A program made the translations under genes and the position numbers. A model generated the notes under the pieces. That model saw only the letters and a list, made by a program, of their open reading frames with translations. It did no database searches and was not told the origin of the DNA. Positions 1 to 7,724 of a stretch of 38,350 nt of DNA are shown one piece after another. Each line of letters starts with the position of its first letter. Within the stretch, counting starts at the first letter, position 1. This stretch comes from an uncultured Synechococcales cyanobacterium (GTDB lineage: Bacteria > Cyanobacteriota > Cyanobacteriia > Thermosynechococcales > Thermosynechococcaceae): assembly GCA_902806435.1 (NCBI GenBank), contig CADCWO010000182.1, forward strand, positions 1 through 38,350, given 5' to 3'.

Positions 1-1037
1 ATGAGAATCTTGTAGGTCTCTGGCCCTGGAGCGACGGCGCGTTCCACGGCAGCATCTAAGTCCCGTAAGGAGTAGCGATCGCTGATCAGGGCATCTACAT
101 CAATTTGTTTTTTAAACACAATGTCGGCAGCGAGAGACTGAACCCGGTAAGAAGAACTGTAACTACCCATCAGATCAATTTCCCGGCGGTAGAGCAGGTT
201 GGGGTTAATCGGTATTTCCATCTCGTCCGGGAACTCGGCAAAAAAGAGAATCTTTCCCCCTTTGCGGGTGCAGTCTAAAGCCTGAAAGAAGGCTTTGTCA
301 CTGGGAACGGCCAGGAGGCTGGTATCCACCCCCATGCCCCCCGTCAGTGCGTGGATTTTGCTCACCAGCTCAGGATCGCGAGCATCAAACGCGGCTTCTG
401 CACCGACACTGAGCGCTTTTTCAATTCGGGTGGGTAGTAAATCGGTTGCGATCGCCCGCGCCCCAAAATACTTAACTAGCATGATAAACATCAACCCAAT
501 GGGACCGGCTCCCGTGACTAGAACCGTCTGCCCGGGGGCAATTTGGGCCTTTTTCACCGCTTTCAGACAACAGTTGGTCGGTTCCACAAAGCTGGCCTGC
601 TCAAAGGTGACAGCTTCCGGAATCGGAATTAGGCCACCGTGCTGCACAATGTGAGCAGGCACTTTAACGTATTCCGCGAATCCCCCGCCACTGGGAATAA
701 ACCCAGCCGTCGTCGTGATGTTTTTATAAACCTCACACATCGAGAAATTGTCATTCAGGCAGTAGCCACAGTGCATACAGGGAATATGATGCAGTACCAC
801 TACTCGTTGCCCCACTTGCCAATTTTGAATTTCTGCGCCCACGGCAGCAATTGTGCCGGCAGTCTCGTGCCCGAAAATTCGGGGTGGGTTGTACAGGGGA
901 TAGCGAATTTTTTTGATATCAGACTGGCATAAGCCAACCACATTAACCCGAACTAAAACTTCGTCAGGCATAATGTCAGGGACAGGAACCTCTTCATAGC
1001 TGAGTTGATTGACGCCCCGGAAGACCTGTGCTTTCAT
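1..1037 (-). CDS. Zinc-dependent medium-chain alcohol dehydrogenase, 3' end beyond window
   Basis: Predicted cytosolic NAD(P)-dependent alcohol/polyol dehydrogenase of the medium-chain (sorbitol/threonine dehydrogenase-like) family. Reading from ATG at 1037, the frame is open to the window edge (about 345 residues, so nearly complete). Visible landmarks are a catalytic-zinc cysteine at C37 (GLCQSD), the GHE motif at H57-E58, four structural-zinc cysteines C87, C90, C93 and C101 (CMHCGYC then C), a glutamate in VEPTNCC near residue 152, and the Rossmann glycine motif VTGAGPIGLM near 174-183. Both zinc sites look intact. No clear ribosome binding site precedes the ATG. The substrate cannot be told from sequence. 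It points away from the recombinase remnant that ends 46 bases upstream of its start. Confidence 0.9.
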   Translation of the reverse strand, partial: MKAQVFRGVNQLSYEEVPVPDIMPDEVLVRVNVVGLCQSDIKKIRYPLYNPPRIFGHETAGTIAAVGAEIQNWQVGQRVVVLHHIPCMHCGYCLNDNFSMCEVYKNITTTAGFIPSGGGFAEYVKVPAHIVQHGGLIPIPEAVTFEQASFVEPTNCCLKAVKKAQIAPGQTVLVTGAGPIGLMFIMLVKYFGARAIATDLLPTRIEKALSVGAEAAFDARDPELVSKIHALTGGMGVDTSLLAVPSDKAFFQALDCTRKGGKILFFAEFPDEMEIPINPNLLYRREIDLMGSYSSSYRVQSLAADIVFKKQIDVDALISDRYSLRDLDAAVERAVAPGPETYKIL

Positions 1038-1083
1038 AATCGTTTACTAAATCAACACTATAGATTTAACACTTGCAACTGGT

Positions 1084-1266
1084 TCATCGCTTGTTAATCT
1101 TCACTAGCTTTTTGATCAAGCCAAACTTTGTGAATTCACTTAGACAGCTGATTGTGTTACGAATTAAGCGGCTTTCTACCCCCCTGGCACCCCGATTGAA
1201 CTTATGGGTATAGCTCATCGTTGTTTTCACATCTTTGTGCCCTAACAACCGAATTGCACAATCAAC
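1084..1266 (-). pseudogene. C-terminal remnant of a tyrosine recombinase (integron-integrase-like)
   Basis: A 60-codon minus-strand frame, bounded upstream by an in-frame TAG (1267-1269) and ending in TGA (1084-1086), reads CAIRLLGHKDVKTTMSYTHK followed by FNRGARGVESRL. LLGHKDVxTTMxYTH holds the box II His and the catalytic Tyr of tyrosine recombinases, and the RGxRGVxS tail is typical of integron integrases (IntI) and close relatives. No N-terminal half, core-binding domain or first catalytic Arg is present and there is no start codon, so this is a dead fragment. It suggests that an integron or integrase-bearing element once occupied this site. I saw no attC or attI site nearby, though short degenerate ones could be missed by eye. 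Confidence 0.75.
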
Positions 1267-1368
1267 CTAATATACGAATATAGCTAGGCGATCGCTCACG
1301 GGCCTTGCCTGTAGTTGGCCAACATCTGGCTAGTGACACTGATTCTTAGGAGCGAATGCAAGAAGGTC

Positions 1369-1761
1369 ATGAACTCACAGCCAAACGACTCCAAGAAGCA
1401 ACTGTGCACACAGGCACAGCACCAAGACGCTGAGGAGAGGCGGCAATCCTCTGAGGAACAGCGACAACTCGCTGAGGAGTTGCGACAGAGTGGCGAAGCA
1501 ATACGCAGGCTTGCCGAGCGACAGCGGGAGGAGGAAGCGCTTCTGCAGCAGGAGGAGAATATCCGGAGCGAGGAGGAGAACCGAAGACTCATTTCTGAAG
1601 CAAGGCAACAATTTGCCGATGAGCAGCACCGGCTTTTGGAAGAACAGCGGCAAATGGTGGCAGAGCAAAGGCAAGCTACCGATAAAATGCGAAGAGCAGC
1701 CGAGGAAGCATCGCAAGCTGTTGAGGAATTGTGGCAGGTAACGGAAGAAGCTCGGCGCTAA
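1369..1761 (+). CDS. Small Glu/Gln/Arg-rich coiled-coil protein
   Basis: From ATG at 1369 this encodes 130 residues. After a short polar N-terminus (MNSQPNDSKK) almost the whole chain is a charged helix built on repeated heptad-like units such as EEQRQLAEELRQ and EEQRQMVAEQRQ, with no membrane segment, cysteine motif or recognisable enzyme domain. The frame is open further upstream to a start at 1315, but a purine-rich AGAAGG sits just before 1369 and the coiled coil starts shortly after, so I prefer 1369. The function is unknown; a structural or scaffolding role is only an inference. The TAA stop lies in the loop of a strong hairpin. Heptad-rich reading frames can arise in low-complexity DNA, so expression is not certain. 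Confidence 0.55.
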   Translation: MNSQPNDSKKQLCTQAQHQDAEERRQSSEEQRQLAEELRQSGEAIRRLAERQREEEALLQQEENIRSEEENRRLISEARQQFADEQHRLLEEQRQMVAEQRQATDKMRRAAEEASQAVEELWQVTEEARR

Positions 1762-1774
1762 AGCGCCGAGCTTC
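1747..1774 (+). terminator. Perfect 13-bp hairpin containing the stop codon of the coiled-coil gene
   Basis: GAAGCTCGGCGCT (1747-1759) is followed by AA and its exact reverse complement (1762-1774). The stem is GC-rich and the upstream gene's TAA stop (1759-1761) lies at the apex. There is no T-tract downstream, so this is a hairpin-type terminator or mRNA 3'-end stabiliser, not a canonical Rho-independent terminator. Confidence 0.5.
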
Positions 1775-1921
1775 GGGAAAGTCTGACGGAGCTCTTTGAG
1801 CAGCTGCGTGAGCAGCCAAGATCACACGACTGAGACCCTGCTGCAGAGCGGTTTTAGTAGTGGTGTAATAGCCAGAAGCACCTAGCTGATAAGCGATGAG
1901 GGCAGTCGAGTTTGTCTCTAA

Positions 1922-1935
1922 AGTGATATATCACT
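1922..1935. promoter_or_regulatory. 14-bp perfect palindrome upstream of the DUF790 gene
   Basis: AGTGATATATCACT is a perfect palindrome about 50 bases before the ATG at 1987, followed by a partial echo (GGGTGATCTATC). Its position suits an operator for a dimeric regulator. The rest of 1775-1986 shows no convincing gene: an open minus-strand frame lacks a start codon and runs antisense into the coiled-coil gene. Confidence 0.3.
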
Positions 1936-1986
1936 CTAGTGGGTGATCTATCTCTATAGACTTTCAGGCAATAGGATTTTCAATTC

Positions 1987-3213
1987 ATGTTACCGACTGA
2001 CCTTTTGATCCATCGCTATAGCGGCGAGGAAGTTGTACCCAAGCGGTTGCCGATCAATCGCAGCAATTTGGCGATCGCCACAGATTTGATTACGCTGTTC
2101 CAGTCATCAAAAGGGACAACACGGGGTGAACTGAATCGGCTACTGCAAGAGCTAGAAGGGGAAAGTACCGACTACCGGATCAAGCGGGGGCTAGCACATT
2201 TACTGAACAGTGCCTTTAGCAATTTTGAAGTGGTTAGTCCGCTAGAGCCCCAAATGTTACGGCAGCGAATTTTTGCGCAAGCGGCTGGCCTCAACAGTGC
2301 ACCACCGAGTAGCCAAACTACTCAGCTCACCCTGAATCGCATCGCAGATGCCCTGAGCCAGGAGTTAGGCCGAGCAGTACTCGTCGATCAACTCAAGGCC
2401 GGACTTTACGCTGACCTACCGGAAAACCAAATCCTCACCGAGTTTGAAGTACCAACCCCAGAGGAATTACTGCATCGCTACAACCTATCCCAGTTTCAAG
2501 GGGCGTTCTATCGCGCCAGTCACATGATTCTCAATGCTCACCGTAATGACCCCGGTGAGTACAAGTTGCTGTTCCGCTACCTAAAATTGTTTGGTCTGAT
2601 GACCTACATCGAAGGCGATGCCGACCACGGTTTTACCCTCACGATTGATGGCCCCACCAGTTTGTTTCAACCCAGTACTCGCTACGGTTTGGCCCTAGCA
2701 AAGCTATTACCAGCGCTGCTACACGTAACAAAGTGGAGTTTAACCGCTACCCTGCAAATGCGTGATGCCTACGGAGGCACGCCTCGAACGGGTCGCTTCA
2801 CTCTAGACTCCAACTGTGGACTGGTCACTCACTATCCCCCCGGAAAAACCTATGACAGCCTAGTGGAAGAAGGGTTTGCAGAGCGCTGGGGTAAGACGAA
2901 AACGGAGTGGGTACTGGAGCGCGAAGTTGATCTAATTCCTATCCCCGGTAGTGTAATGATTCCCGATTTCCGCCTAGTGCATCCGGATGGCCGTACCTTT
3001 TTACTGGAAATTGTTGGCTACTGGCGGCCTGAATACTTGAAGAAGAAGTTTTCTCAAGTGCGTCAAGCCAATCGAGAAGATCTCGTCTTGGCGATTTCTG
3101 AGCGGCTGAACTTAGAGAAAGCTGGCGTTAAATTTCATGAAACACCAGCACGACTTGTTTGGTTCAAGGACAAGTTATTGCCAAAGGCAGTCCTAGATGT
3201 TTTAAAGGAGTAA
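1987..3213 (+). CDS. DUF790 family protein, Bax1-like PD-(D/E)XK endonuclease
   Basis: A 408-residue protein starting MLPTDLLIHRYSGEEVVPKR, the N-terminus typical of DUF790. In archaea the family member Bax1 is a structure-specific endonuclease that partners the XPB helicase; bacterial relatives are often encoded next to an XPB-like DEAD/DEAH helicase. The C-terminal third carries the likely nuclease core: IPDFRL with D327, then LLEIVGYW with E341, followed by a lysine-rich stretch (EYLKKK), matching a PD-(D/E)XK arrangement. The length is normal for the family. No helicase gene lies on either side: upstream is the coiled-coil ORF and downstream a convergent RTX gene. It may therefore act with a distant partner or be an orphan. 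Domain assignment is strong; the role in DNA repair is inferred from the family. Confidence 0.85.
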   Translation: MLPTDLLIHRYSGEEVVPKRLPINRSNLAIATDLITLFQSSKGTTRGELNRLLQELEGESTDYRIKRGLAHLLNSAFSNFEVVSPLEPQMLRQRIFAQAAGLNSAPPSSQTTQLTLNRIADALSQELGRAVLVDQLKAGLYADLPENQILTEFEVPTPEELLHRYNLSQFQGAFYRASHMILNAHRNDPGEYKLLFRYLKLFGLMTYIEGDADHGFTLTIDGPTSLFQPSTRYGLALAKLLPALLHVTKWSLTATLQMRDAYGGTPRTGRFTLDSNCGLVTHYPPGKTYDSLVEEGFAERWGKTKTEWVLEREVDLIPIPGSVMIPDFRLVHPDGRTFLLEIVGYWRPEYLKKKFSQVRQANREDLVLAISERLNLEKAGVKFHETPARLVWFKDKLLPKAVLDVLKE

Positions 3214-3314
3214 CTTTATTGACTTGTTTACAAACGCGATCGCCTGGAAAAAGGTTGGCAAAGAGTAGCACTTATAGCCCTAATCACCCTTCTCAAGTAT
3301 TGCTTAACCAAGAA

Positions 3315-3338
3315 AGCTTTTGAGCCAGGGTCAAAGCT
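3315..3338. terminator. Imperfect hairpin between convergent DUF790 and RTX genes
   Basis: AGCTTTTGA (3315-3323) pairs with TCAAAGCT (3331-3338) with one bulged base, in the 131-base gap between the two convergent stop codons. No T-tract follows. It is a weak candidate for a shared 3'-end hairpin. Confidence 0.25.
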
Positions 3339-3344
3339 CAGCCC

Positions 3345-4826
3345 CTAAACGACGTAGATGTCATTATTTGTCATTGATAATCCTCCAACCAGGGTAGTTA
3401 AGTCACCCTGCTCAGCGGCCCCGGTCCCATCTACGTCGAAATATAGGACACCTGTACTACTCTCGTAGATAAACCGATCGCTAGCATCTTGCGCACTTGC
3501 CCCTAGCCGGAATTGTTCTGCGGTAATTGACGCTCCAGAAACTAGCCCACCCCCAAACTGGGTGCCCGAAACATCAATTCGGTCTAAGGCTACATCGAAG
3601 TCATCTATATAAACACTGTACCTTCCGCCTGGGTTACCGAAGATGAAGCGATCGCTACCCCCACCCCCAGAGGCTTCAAAATTATCCACGCCAGCGAGGT
3701 TAATACTGTCATTCCCTTCACCACCCCCATAGGAAAACGCCGAACCGGTCAGGGTGTCATTTCCGTTGCCGCCAAACATCGAAGCATAATACCCTCTGCC
3801 CTCGAGGATGTCATCGCCATCACCCCCATCCAGGCCGCTATCTCTCATCCCACTATAGAGAACATCATTGCCAATCCCGCCATCTAGCCTGGACTCTCTA
3901 CCCCCATACAGGGTGTCATTACCAGCTCCGCCGAGCAGGTCAGCACGTTCCCCCAAGTATTCGTAAGTATCGGCCACCGAGAGAATATCATTACCTCCCC
4001 CACCATCGATAGTGTCATTACCCTGATTCCCATCTATGGTGTCATTCCCCAGACCCCCATTGATCACGTTGGCCGCATCATTGCCAATAATCTGGTTGCC
4101 AAGGGTGTTACCTGTGCCGTTGATTGTCCTACTCCCAGTCAGAGTCAGGTTCTCTACCGTTGAACCAAGGGTGTAGCTGACAGAAGATTGGACTGAATCT
4201 GTCCCTGCCTCATCAACAATCGCATCGGTGGTGCTGTCCACAATGTAGAGGTCGTTACCTGTGCCAGCCCTCAAGGAGTCAATTCCTCCACCTCCATCCA
4301 GAGTGTCACTACCAGCACTGCCATACAGGGTGTTGTTAGCACTATTGCCGGTAATTCTGTTGTTGAAGGTGTTACCTGTGCCGTTAATCGCTCCACTACC
4401 GGTCAGAGTCAGGTTCTCTACCGTTGAGCCAAGGGCGTAGCTGATGGAAGATCGAACCGTATCCGTACCAGCACCGGAGGCTTCTTCGATCAGGTCAGTG
4501 CCCTCTCTGCTAATCAGATAGGTATCGTTGCCAGTACCCCCCATGAGGGTATCGTTACCTGTCCCTCCATAGAGGGTGTCATTGCCAGACTCACCCAGCA
4601 AAGAATCATTCTCTGCCCCCCCACTCAGGTAGTCAGTTCCAAAGCCCCCATAAAGGGTGTCAGCGCCGAAGTCACCGTAGAGGGTGTCGTTGTTGCTGCC
4701 TCCATATAGGGTGTCGCTGCCCAGCTTGCCATCAAGGGTGTCATTGCCGCCGTAGCCATATATTAAGTCACTTTCGGAAGTGCCGGTCCGGCTGTCGTTG
4801 CCACTCGTCCCTTTAATTGTTGCCAT
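3345..4826 (-). CDS. RTX-type (hemolysin-repeat) calcium-binding protein, paralogue 1
   Basis: From ATG at 4826 (MATIKGTSGND) this gives 493 residues made of glycine/aspartate nonapeptide RTX repeats such as GGTGNDTLMG and GGAGNDTLYG, interrupted twice by an ENLTLTGS-type segment. These repeats form calcium-binding parallel beta-rolls. There is no N-terminal signal peptide. The C-terminus (FIYESSTGVLYFDVDG to NNDIYVV) resembles the serralysin-like C-terminal domain carrying an uncleaved type I secretion signal, so export by a TolC-type system is inferred; no exporter is in the window. The frame extends upstream to a TTG at 4871, but the paralogue also starts MATIKGTSGND, which supports 4826. 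A TATAAT-like box lies at 4877-4882 on this strand. No catalytic domain is visible; a surface or extracellular structural role is likely. Confidence 0.85.
   Translation of the reverse strand: MATIKGTSGNDSRTGTSESDLIYGYGGNDTLDGKLGSDTLYGGSNNDTLYGDFGADTLYGGFGTDYLSGGAENDSLLGESGNDTLYGGTGNDTLMGGTGNDTYLISREGTDLIEEASGAGTDTVRSSISYALGSTVENLTLTGSGAINGTGNTFNNRITGNSANNTLYGSAGSDTLDGGGGIDSLRAGTGNDLYIVDSTTDAIVDEAGTDSVQSSVSYTLGSTVENLTLTGSRTINGTGNTLGNQIIGNDAANVINGGLGNDTIDGNQGNDTIDGGGGNDILSVADTYEYLGERADLLGGAGNDTLYGGRESRLDGGIGNDVLYSGMRDSGLDGGDGDDILEGRGYYASMFGGNGNDTLTGSAFSYGGGEGNDSINLAGVDNFEASGGGGSDRFIFGNPGGRYSVYIDDFDVALDRIDVSGTQFGGGLVSGASITAEQFRLGASAQDASDRFIYESSTGVLYFDVDGTGAAEQGDLTTLVGGLSMTNNDIYVV
4420..4826 (-). 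repeat. 407-bp near-identical block shared with 6205-6611 (copy 1)
   Basis: The 5' coding part of this RTX gene matches 6205-6611 at a constant offset of 1785 bases with no indel. Positions 4420-4622 are identical to 6205-6407. Roughly 20 substitutions occur in the remainder, most in 4690-4760. The 3' parts of the two genes are far more diverged. Confidence 0.9.
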
Positions 4827-4976
4827 TTCTGATGTTCCCCGCAGTGTATGTAAGTTTTTTGCCTCTATCAAGAGGGATTATAGATAGCTGTGCTGAGGAT
4901 AGCCTTCAGGCTTTCTACCCCTTATAAACTGTTTGCACAAAATGCTGATGAGCCTTTTTTACTTCGAACTCGCACT

Positions 4977-6620
4977 CTAGACTGCAAGAATGTCATGGTT
5001 GGTCAGTTCAAGACCAGCCGATAGGGTAGCCAACTGCACCTGGCCGGCTGTGCCTGTGCCATCACGATCAAAGAATAGCCCACCAGTACTGGTGTTGTAG
5101 ATAAACCTGTCACTGGTATCAACTGCTGCTGCACCAAGCTTGAACTGGTGTGGTGTAATAACCGCCCCCGCAGTCAACCCACCTCCGAAGCCACTTGCAG
5201 AAACCTGGATAGTATTACTAGAAACTGAGAACCCGTTAATGGTATCAATTCCTTCAGTGGGGTTATTGAAAGCAAAAACACTGCTGAAGTAATCATTATC
5301 ACCACCATCAAGGGTGTCATTGCCAGCTCCACCTTCTAAATAAGAATCAGCGCTGTTGTAAGCAGTGAGATAGTCGTTGCCAGCTCCACCAATCAGCCTG
5401 TTACCTGTGCCAAGTTCGCAAAATAGGGTGTCGTTGCCATCACCGCCATTTAACTGGCTACGCCCACGAAAGGTAGACAAGCTATCGTCACCAGCTCCTC
5501 CGTAGGCACTAATGTAGTCCTCATAGGAACCACCAATCAAAGTGTCATTGCCAGCTCCACCATCTAAAGATGCGCCATCACTGCCATTGCCGCTCAAATA
5601 GTCATTGCCAGATTCGCCGTTTAAAGAATCGTTGCTGTTGTATCCACCACCAAACAGGTTGTCATCATCATTGCCCCCATTCAGCAGGTTGGTACCCTCT
5701 GCCTCACCATATAAAATATCGTTACCATCACCACCAGTGAGAGTATTGCTACCCCCATAGATATCAAAGTTGTCAGGACTACTGCCTCCATATAGGGTGT
5801 CGCTGCCGGCATTCCCTGATATCGTGTCATTGCCAGCATTGCCGTAAAGAGTGTTGTTAGCAGCATTGCCAGCGATAGTGTTATTCAGGGCATTGCCAGT
5901 GCCATTGATCGCCCGGCTACCCGTAAGGGTTAGGTTCTCTACCGCTTCACCAAGTGTGTAGCTGCCAGAAGAGCGGACCATATCTGTCCCCGCCTCGTCG
6001 ACAATTACATCCGTGGTACTGTCCACGATATAGACATCGTTACCAATGCCAGCTCTCAAGGAGTCAATCCCAGCACCGCCGTTCAGCGTGTCGCTGCCAG
6101 CCCCTCCGTAGAGAATGTTATTCGCACTGTTACCAGTAAGCCGATTATTGAGAGAATTGCCTGCCCCAGTAATTTCACTACTCCCAGCCAGCGTTAGGTT
6201 CTCCACCGTTGAGCCAAGGGCGTAGCTGATGGAAGATCGAACCGTATCCGTACCAGCACCGGAGGCTTCTTCGATCAGGTCAGTGCCCTCTCTGCTAATC
6301 AGATAGGTATCGTTGCCAGTACCCCCCATGAGGGTATCGTTACCTGTCCCTCCATAGAGGGTGTCATTGCCAGACTCACCCAGCAAAGAATCATTCTCTG
6401 CCCCCCCGCTCAGGTAGTCAGTTCCAAAGCCCCCATAAAGGGTGTCAGCGCCGAAGTCACCGTAGAGGGTGTCGTTGTTGCCGCCGCCATATAGGGTGTC
6501 GCCACCCTCTCTGCCATCGAGAGTATCGTTGCCGTCGTAGCCATATATTAAGTCACTTTCAGAAGTACCGGTCCGGCTGTCGTTGCCACTCGTCCCCTTA
6601 ATCGTTGCCATAGCAGTCAT
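4977..6620 (-). CDS. RTX-type (hemolysin-repeat) calcium-binding protein, paralogue 2
   Basis: A 547-residue protein (MTAMATIKGTSGND) built from RTX nonapeptides, with the same architecture as the downstream gene: repeat block, ENLTLAGS/ENLTLTGS interruptions, further repeats, and a C-terminal domain ending FIYNTSTGGLFFDRDG to LTNHDILAV that probably holds a type I secretion signal. Two starts are possible, ATG at 6620 or at 6611. A GGGAG lies two bases before the first and 11 before the second, so 6611 (MATIKG, as in the paralogue) is as likely. The pair is tandem on the same strand with about 150 bases between. The centre contains more repeat units than paralogue 1, consistent with repeat gain or loss after duplication. 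Calcium binding is a family inference. Confidence 0.85.
   Translation of the reverse strand: MTAMATIKGTSGNDSRTGTSESDLIYGYDGNDTLDGREGGDTLYGGGNNDTLYGDFGADTLYGGFGTDYLSGGAENDSLLGESGNDTLYGGTGNDTLMGGTGNDTYLISREGTDLIEEASGAGTDTVRSSISYALGSTVENLTLAGSSEITGAGNSLNNRLTGNSANNILYGGAGSDTLNGGAGIDSLRAGIGNDVYIVDSTTDVIVDEAGTDMVRSSGSYTLGEAVENLTLTGSRAINGTGNALNNTIAGNAANNTLYGNAGNDTISGNAGSDTLYGGSSPDNFDIYGGSNTLTGGDGNDILYGEAEGTNLLNGGNDDDNLFGGGYNSNDSLNGESGNDYLSGNGSDGASLDGGAGNDTLIGGSYEDYISAYGGAGDDSLSTFRGRSQLNGGDGNDTLFCELGTGNRLIGGAGNDYLTAYNSADSYLEGGAGNDTLDGGDNDYFSSVFAFNNPTEGIDTINGFSVSSNTIQVSASGFGGGLTAGAVITPHQFKLGAAAVDTSDRFIYNTSTGGLFFDRDGTGTAGQVQLATLSAGLELTNHDILAV
6205..6611 (-). repeat. 407-bp near-identical block shared with 4420-4826 (copy 2)
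   Basis: Partner of the block in the downstream RTX gene. The first 203 bases are identical, followed by a single mismatch at 6408 (4623 in the other copy) and then a more divergent stretch towards the start codons. Confidence 0.9.
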
Positions 6621-7144
6621 TGCTCCCAGTGTATGTGCTCTCTATTCGTCATTACGACAGGGAGAAATACAATAAATACGAGGCCAGCTCGTGACCTCAT
6701 ATCCCCCCTTAAAAGTCGTTCACAGCAAAAACTCAAAGCCCCTATCTAACTCACAATCGCCAGGCTTTAGCTTATGAAAATCGCTATACTCCTTTCAGGC
6801 AAAAGCCCAAGAGTAATCGAGTAAATTACAGAAAAACCTTGTTTGAGTATTGGAATGCGAACCTACCTGCTCTAAGAGCAGACGAGAACTCCCTGGCATT
6901 TCAATAAAACTGAACAGCTATCTACCAGCTTAAGAGATAAAAAACCTAACCACAATAGACAATTTTTCGGTTGGATTGGTGTTTTTGCTTTCTTTTGGAA
7001 ATGGTATCAATTCTTTAACCTAGCTTCTATTAGTTTCTAACCCAAGCAAATCTAATAGGTAGTGGTGGCCTCTAACTGGGATGATGATGCCTCTAGAGCA
7101 TTGCTGCTTATAGTTATTGCCCCGGATTACTCTAGATGCGCCCA
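6621..7144. other. Intergenic region, no gene seen
   Basis: 524 bases between the start of RTX paralogue 2 and the 3' end of the next minus-strand gene. I see no protein of reasonable length and no RNA gene. It must contain the RTX promoter, but I cannot single out a clear -35/-10 pair. Confidence 0.5.
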
Positions 7145-7606
7145 TCATCCAACCTGAAAACCAAGGGAAGCATAGTGGGTGCTTGAGCGTAACGACAACC
7201 GCAGCAGCAGGAATTCATCATAGAGGCCGGGCGCGACGGTTGTATCAACGCGAACCCGAACGCTCAAGAATTTGATGCCTTCAGTGCTTGAAGGACGAAG
7301 CTGGATCGTGTCTGCTTTAAATCTTTCTGTTAAAAGCTCTACTTCCTGCCAGCGGGGTGGGTCAGACTCAGGTATTTGCTGATAGCCGATGAGTGTGATT
7401 TGATGCCCCGGATAGGGGTCATAAACCTGAACTTCCGCTGTATTGAGAACTAGTTCAATATCATCTTTAGGCTCGCTGCTAAACTTTGTGACGGTAATCG
7501 GAAACTCCGTGCAAAGCCCAGCATATGCGGCATCTCCATACACTCCCGGATCGTCACCTAGGTGAATGCGACCCGCCCAAATCAACTCTCTCTGCTGGCT
7601 TGCCAT
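7145..7606 (-). CDS. Hypothetical protein, 153 residues
   Basis: Begins MASQQRELIWAGRIHLGDDP at ATG 7606, preceded by GAGGG at seven-base spacing, a good ribosome binding site. The sequence is soluble, mixed alpha/beta in feel, with no signal peptide, membrane span or cysteine motif. The second half has alternating hydrophobic strands (IKFLSVRVRVD, DEFLLLRLSLRS) suggesting a beta-sandwich. I do not recognise the family. It stands alone between the RTX genes and the glycosyltransferase, both on the same strand, with 118 bases to the latter's stop. The good ribosome binding site and normal composition argue for a real gene; the function is unknown. Confidence 0.65.
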   Translation of the reverse strand: MASQQRELIWAGRIHLGDDPGVYGDAAYAGLCTEFPITVTKFSSEPKDDIELVLNTAEVQVYDPYPGHQITLIGYQQIPESDPPRWQEVELLTERFKADTIQLRPSSTEGIKFLSVRVRVDTTVAPGLYDEFLLLRLSLRSSTHYASLGFQVG

Positions 7607-7724
7607 TGACTATCCCTCAGCACACGCTGCACACCTATTCCTACCATAGGTGCGATACCTGTTGCAGAACAAAAGACTTACCGGAGCCAAATTTGAAATA
7701 GAGAATAGTTGGCGATCGCTTTTC

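Noticed and set aside
1296-1716. Minus-strand open frames of 98 and 113 codons opposite the coiled-coil gene
   Set aside because: They are Ser/Cys/Leu-rich antisense translations of a Glu/Gln/Arg repeat region, with no ribosome binding site or domain.
1678-1935. Open minus-strand frame reading TALIAYQLGASGYYTTT
   Set aside because: It has no start codon, runs into the antisense of the coiled-coil gene, and I could not match it to a family with confidence.
5954-6139. Plus-strand open frame inside RTX paralogue 2
   Set aside because: Shadow of the glycine-aspartate repeats in another frame.
3345-6620. Repeated units in 3.3-6.6 kb read as a CRISPR or DNA tandem array
   Set aside because: The repeats are coding RTX nonapeptides with degenerate DNA; there are no constant repeats with unique spacers.
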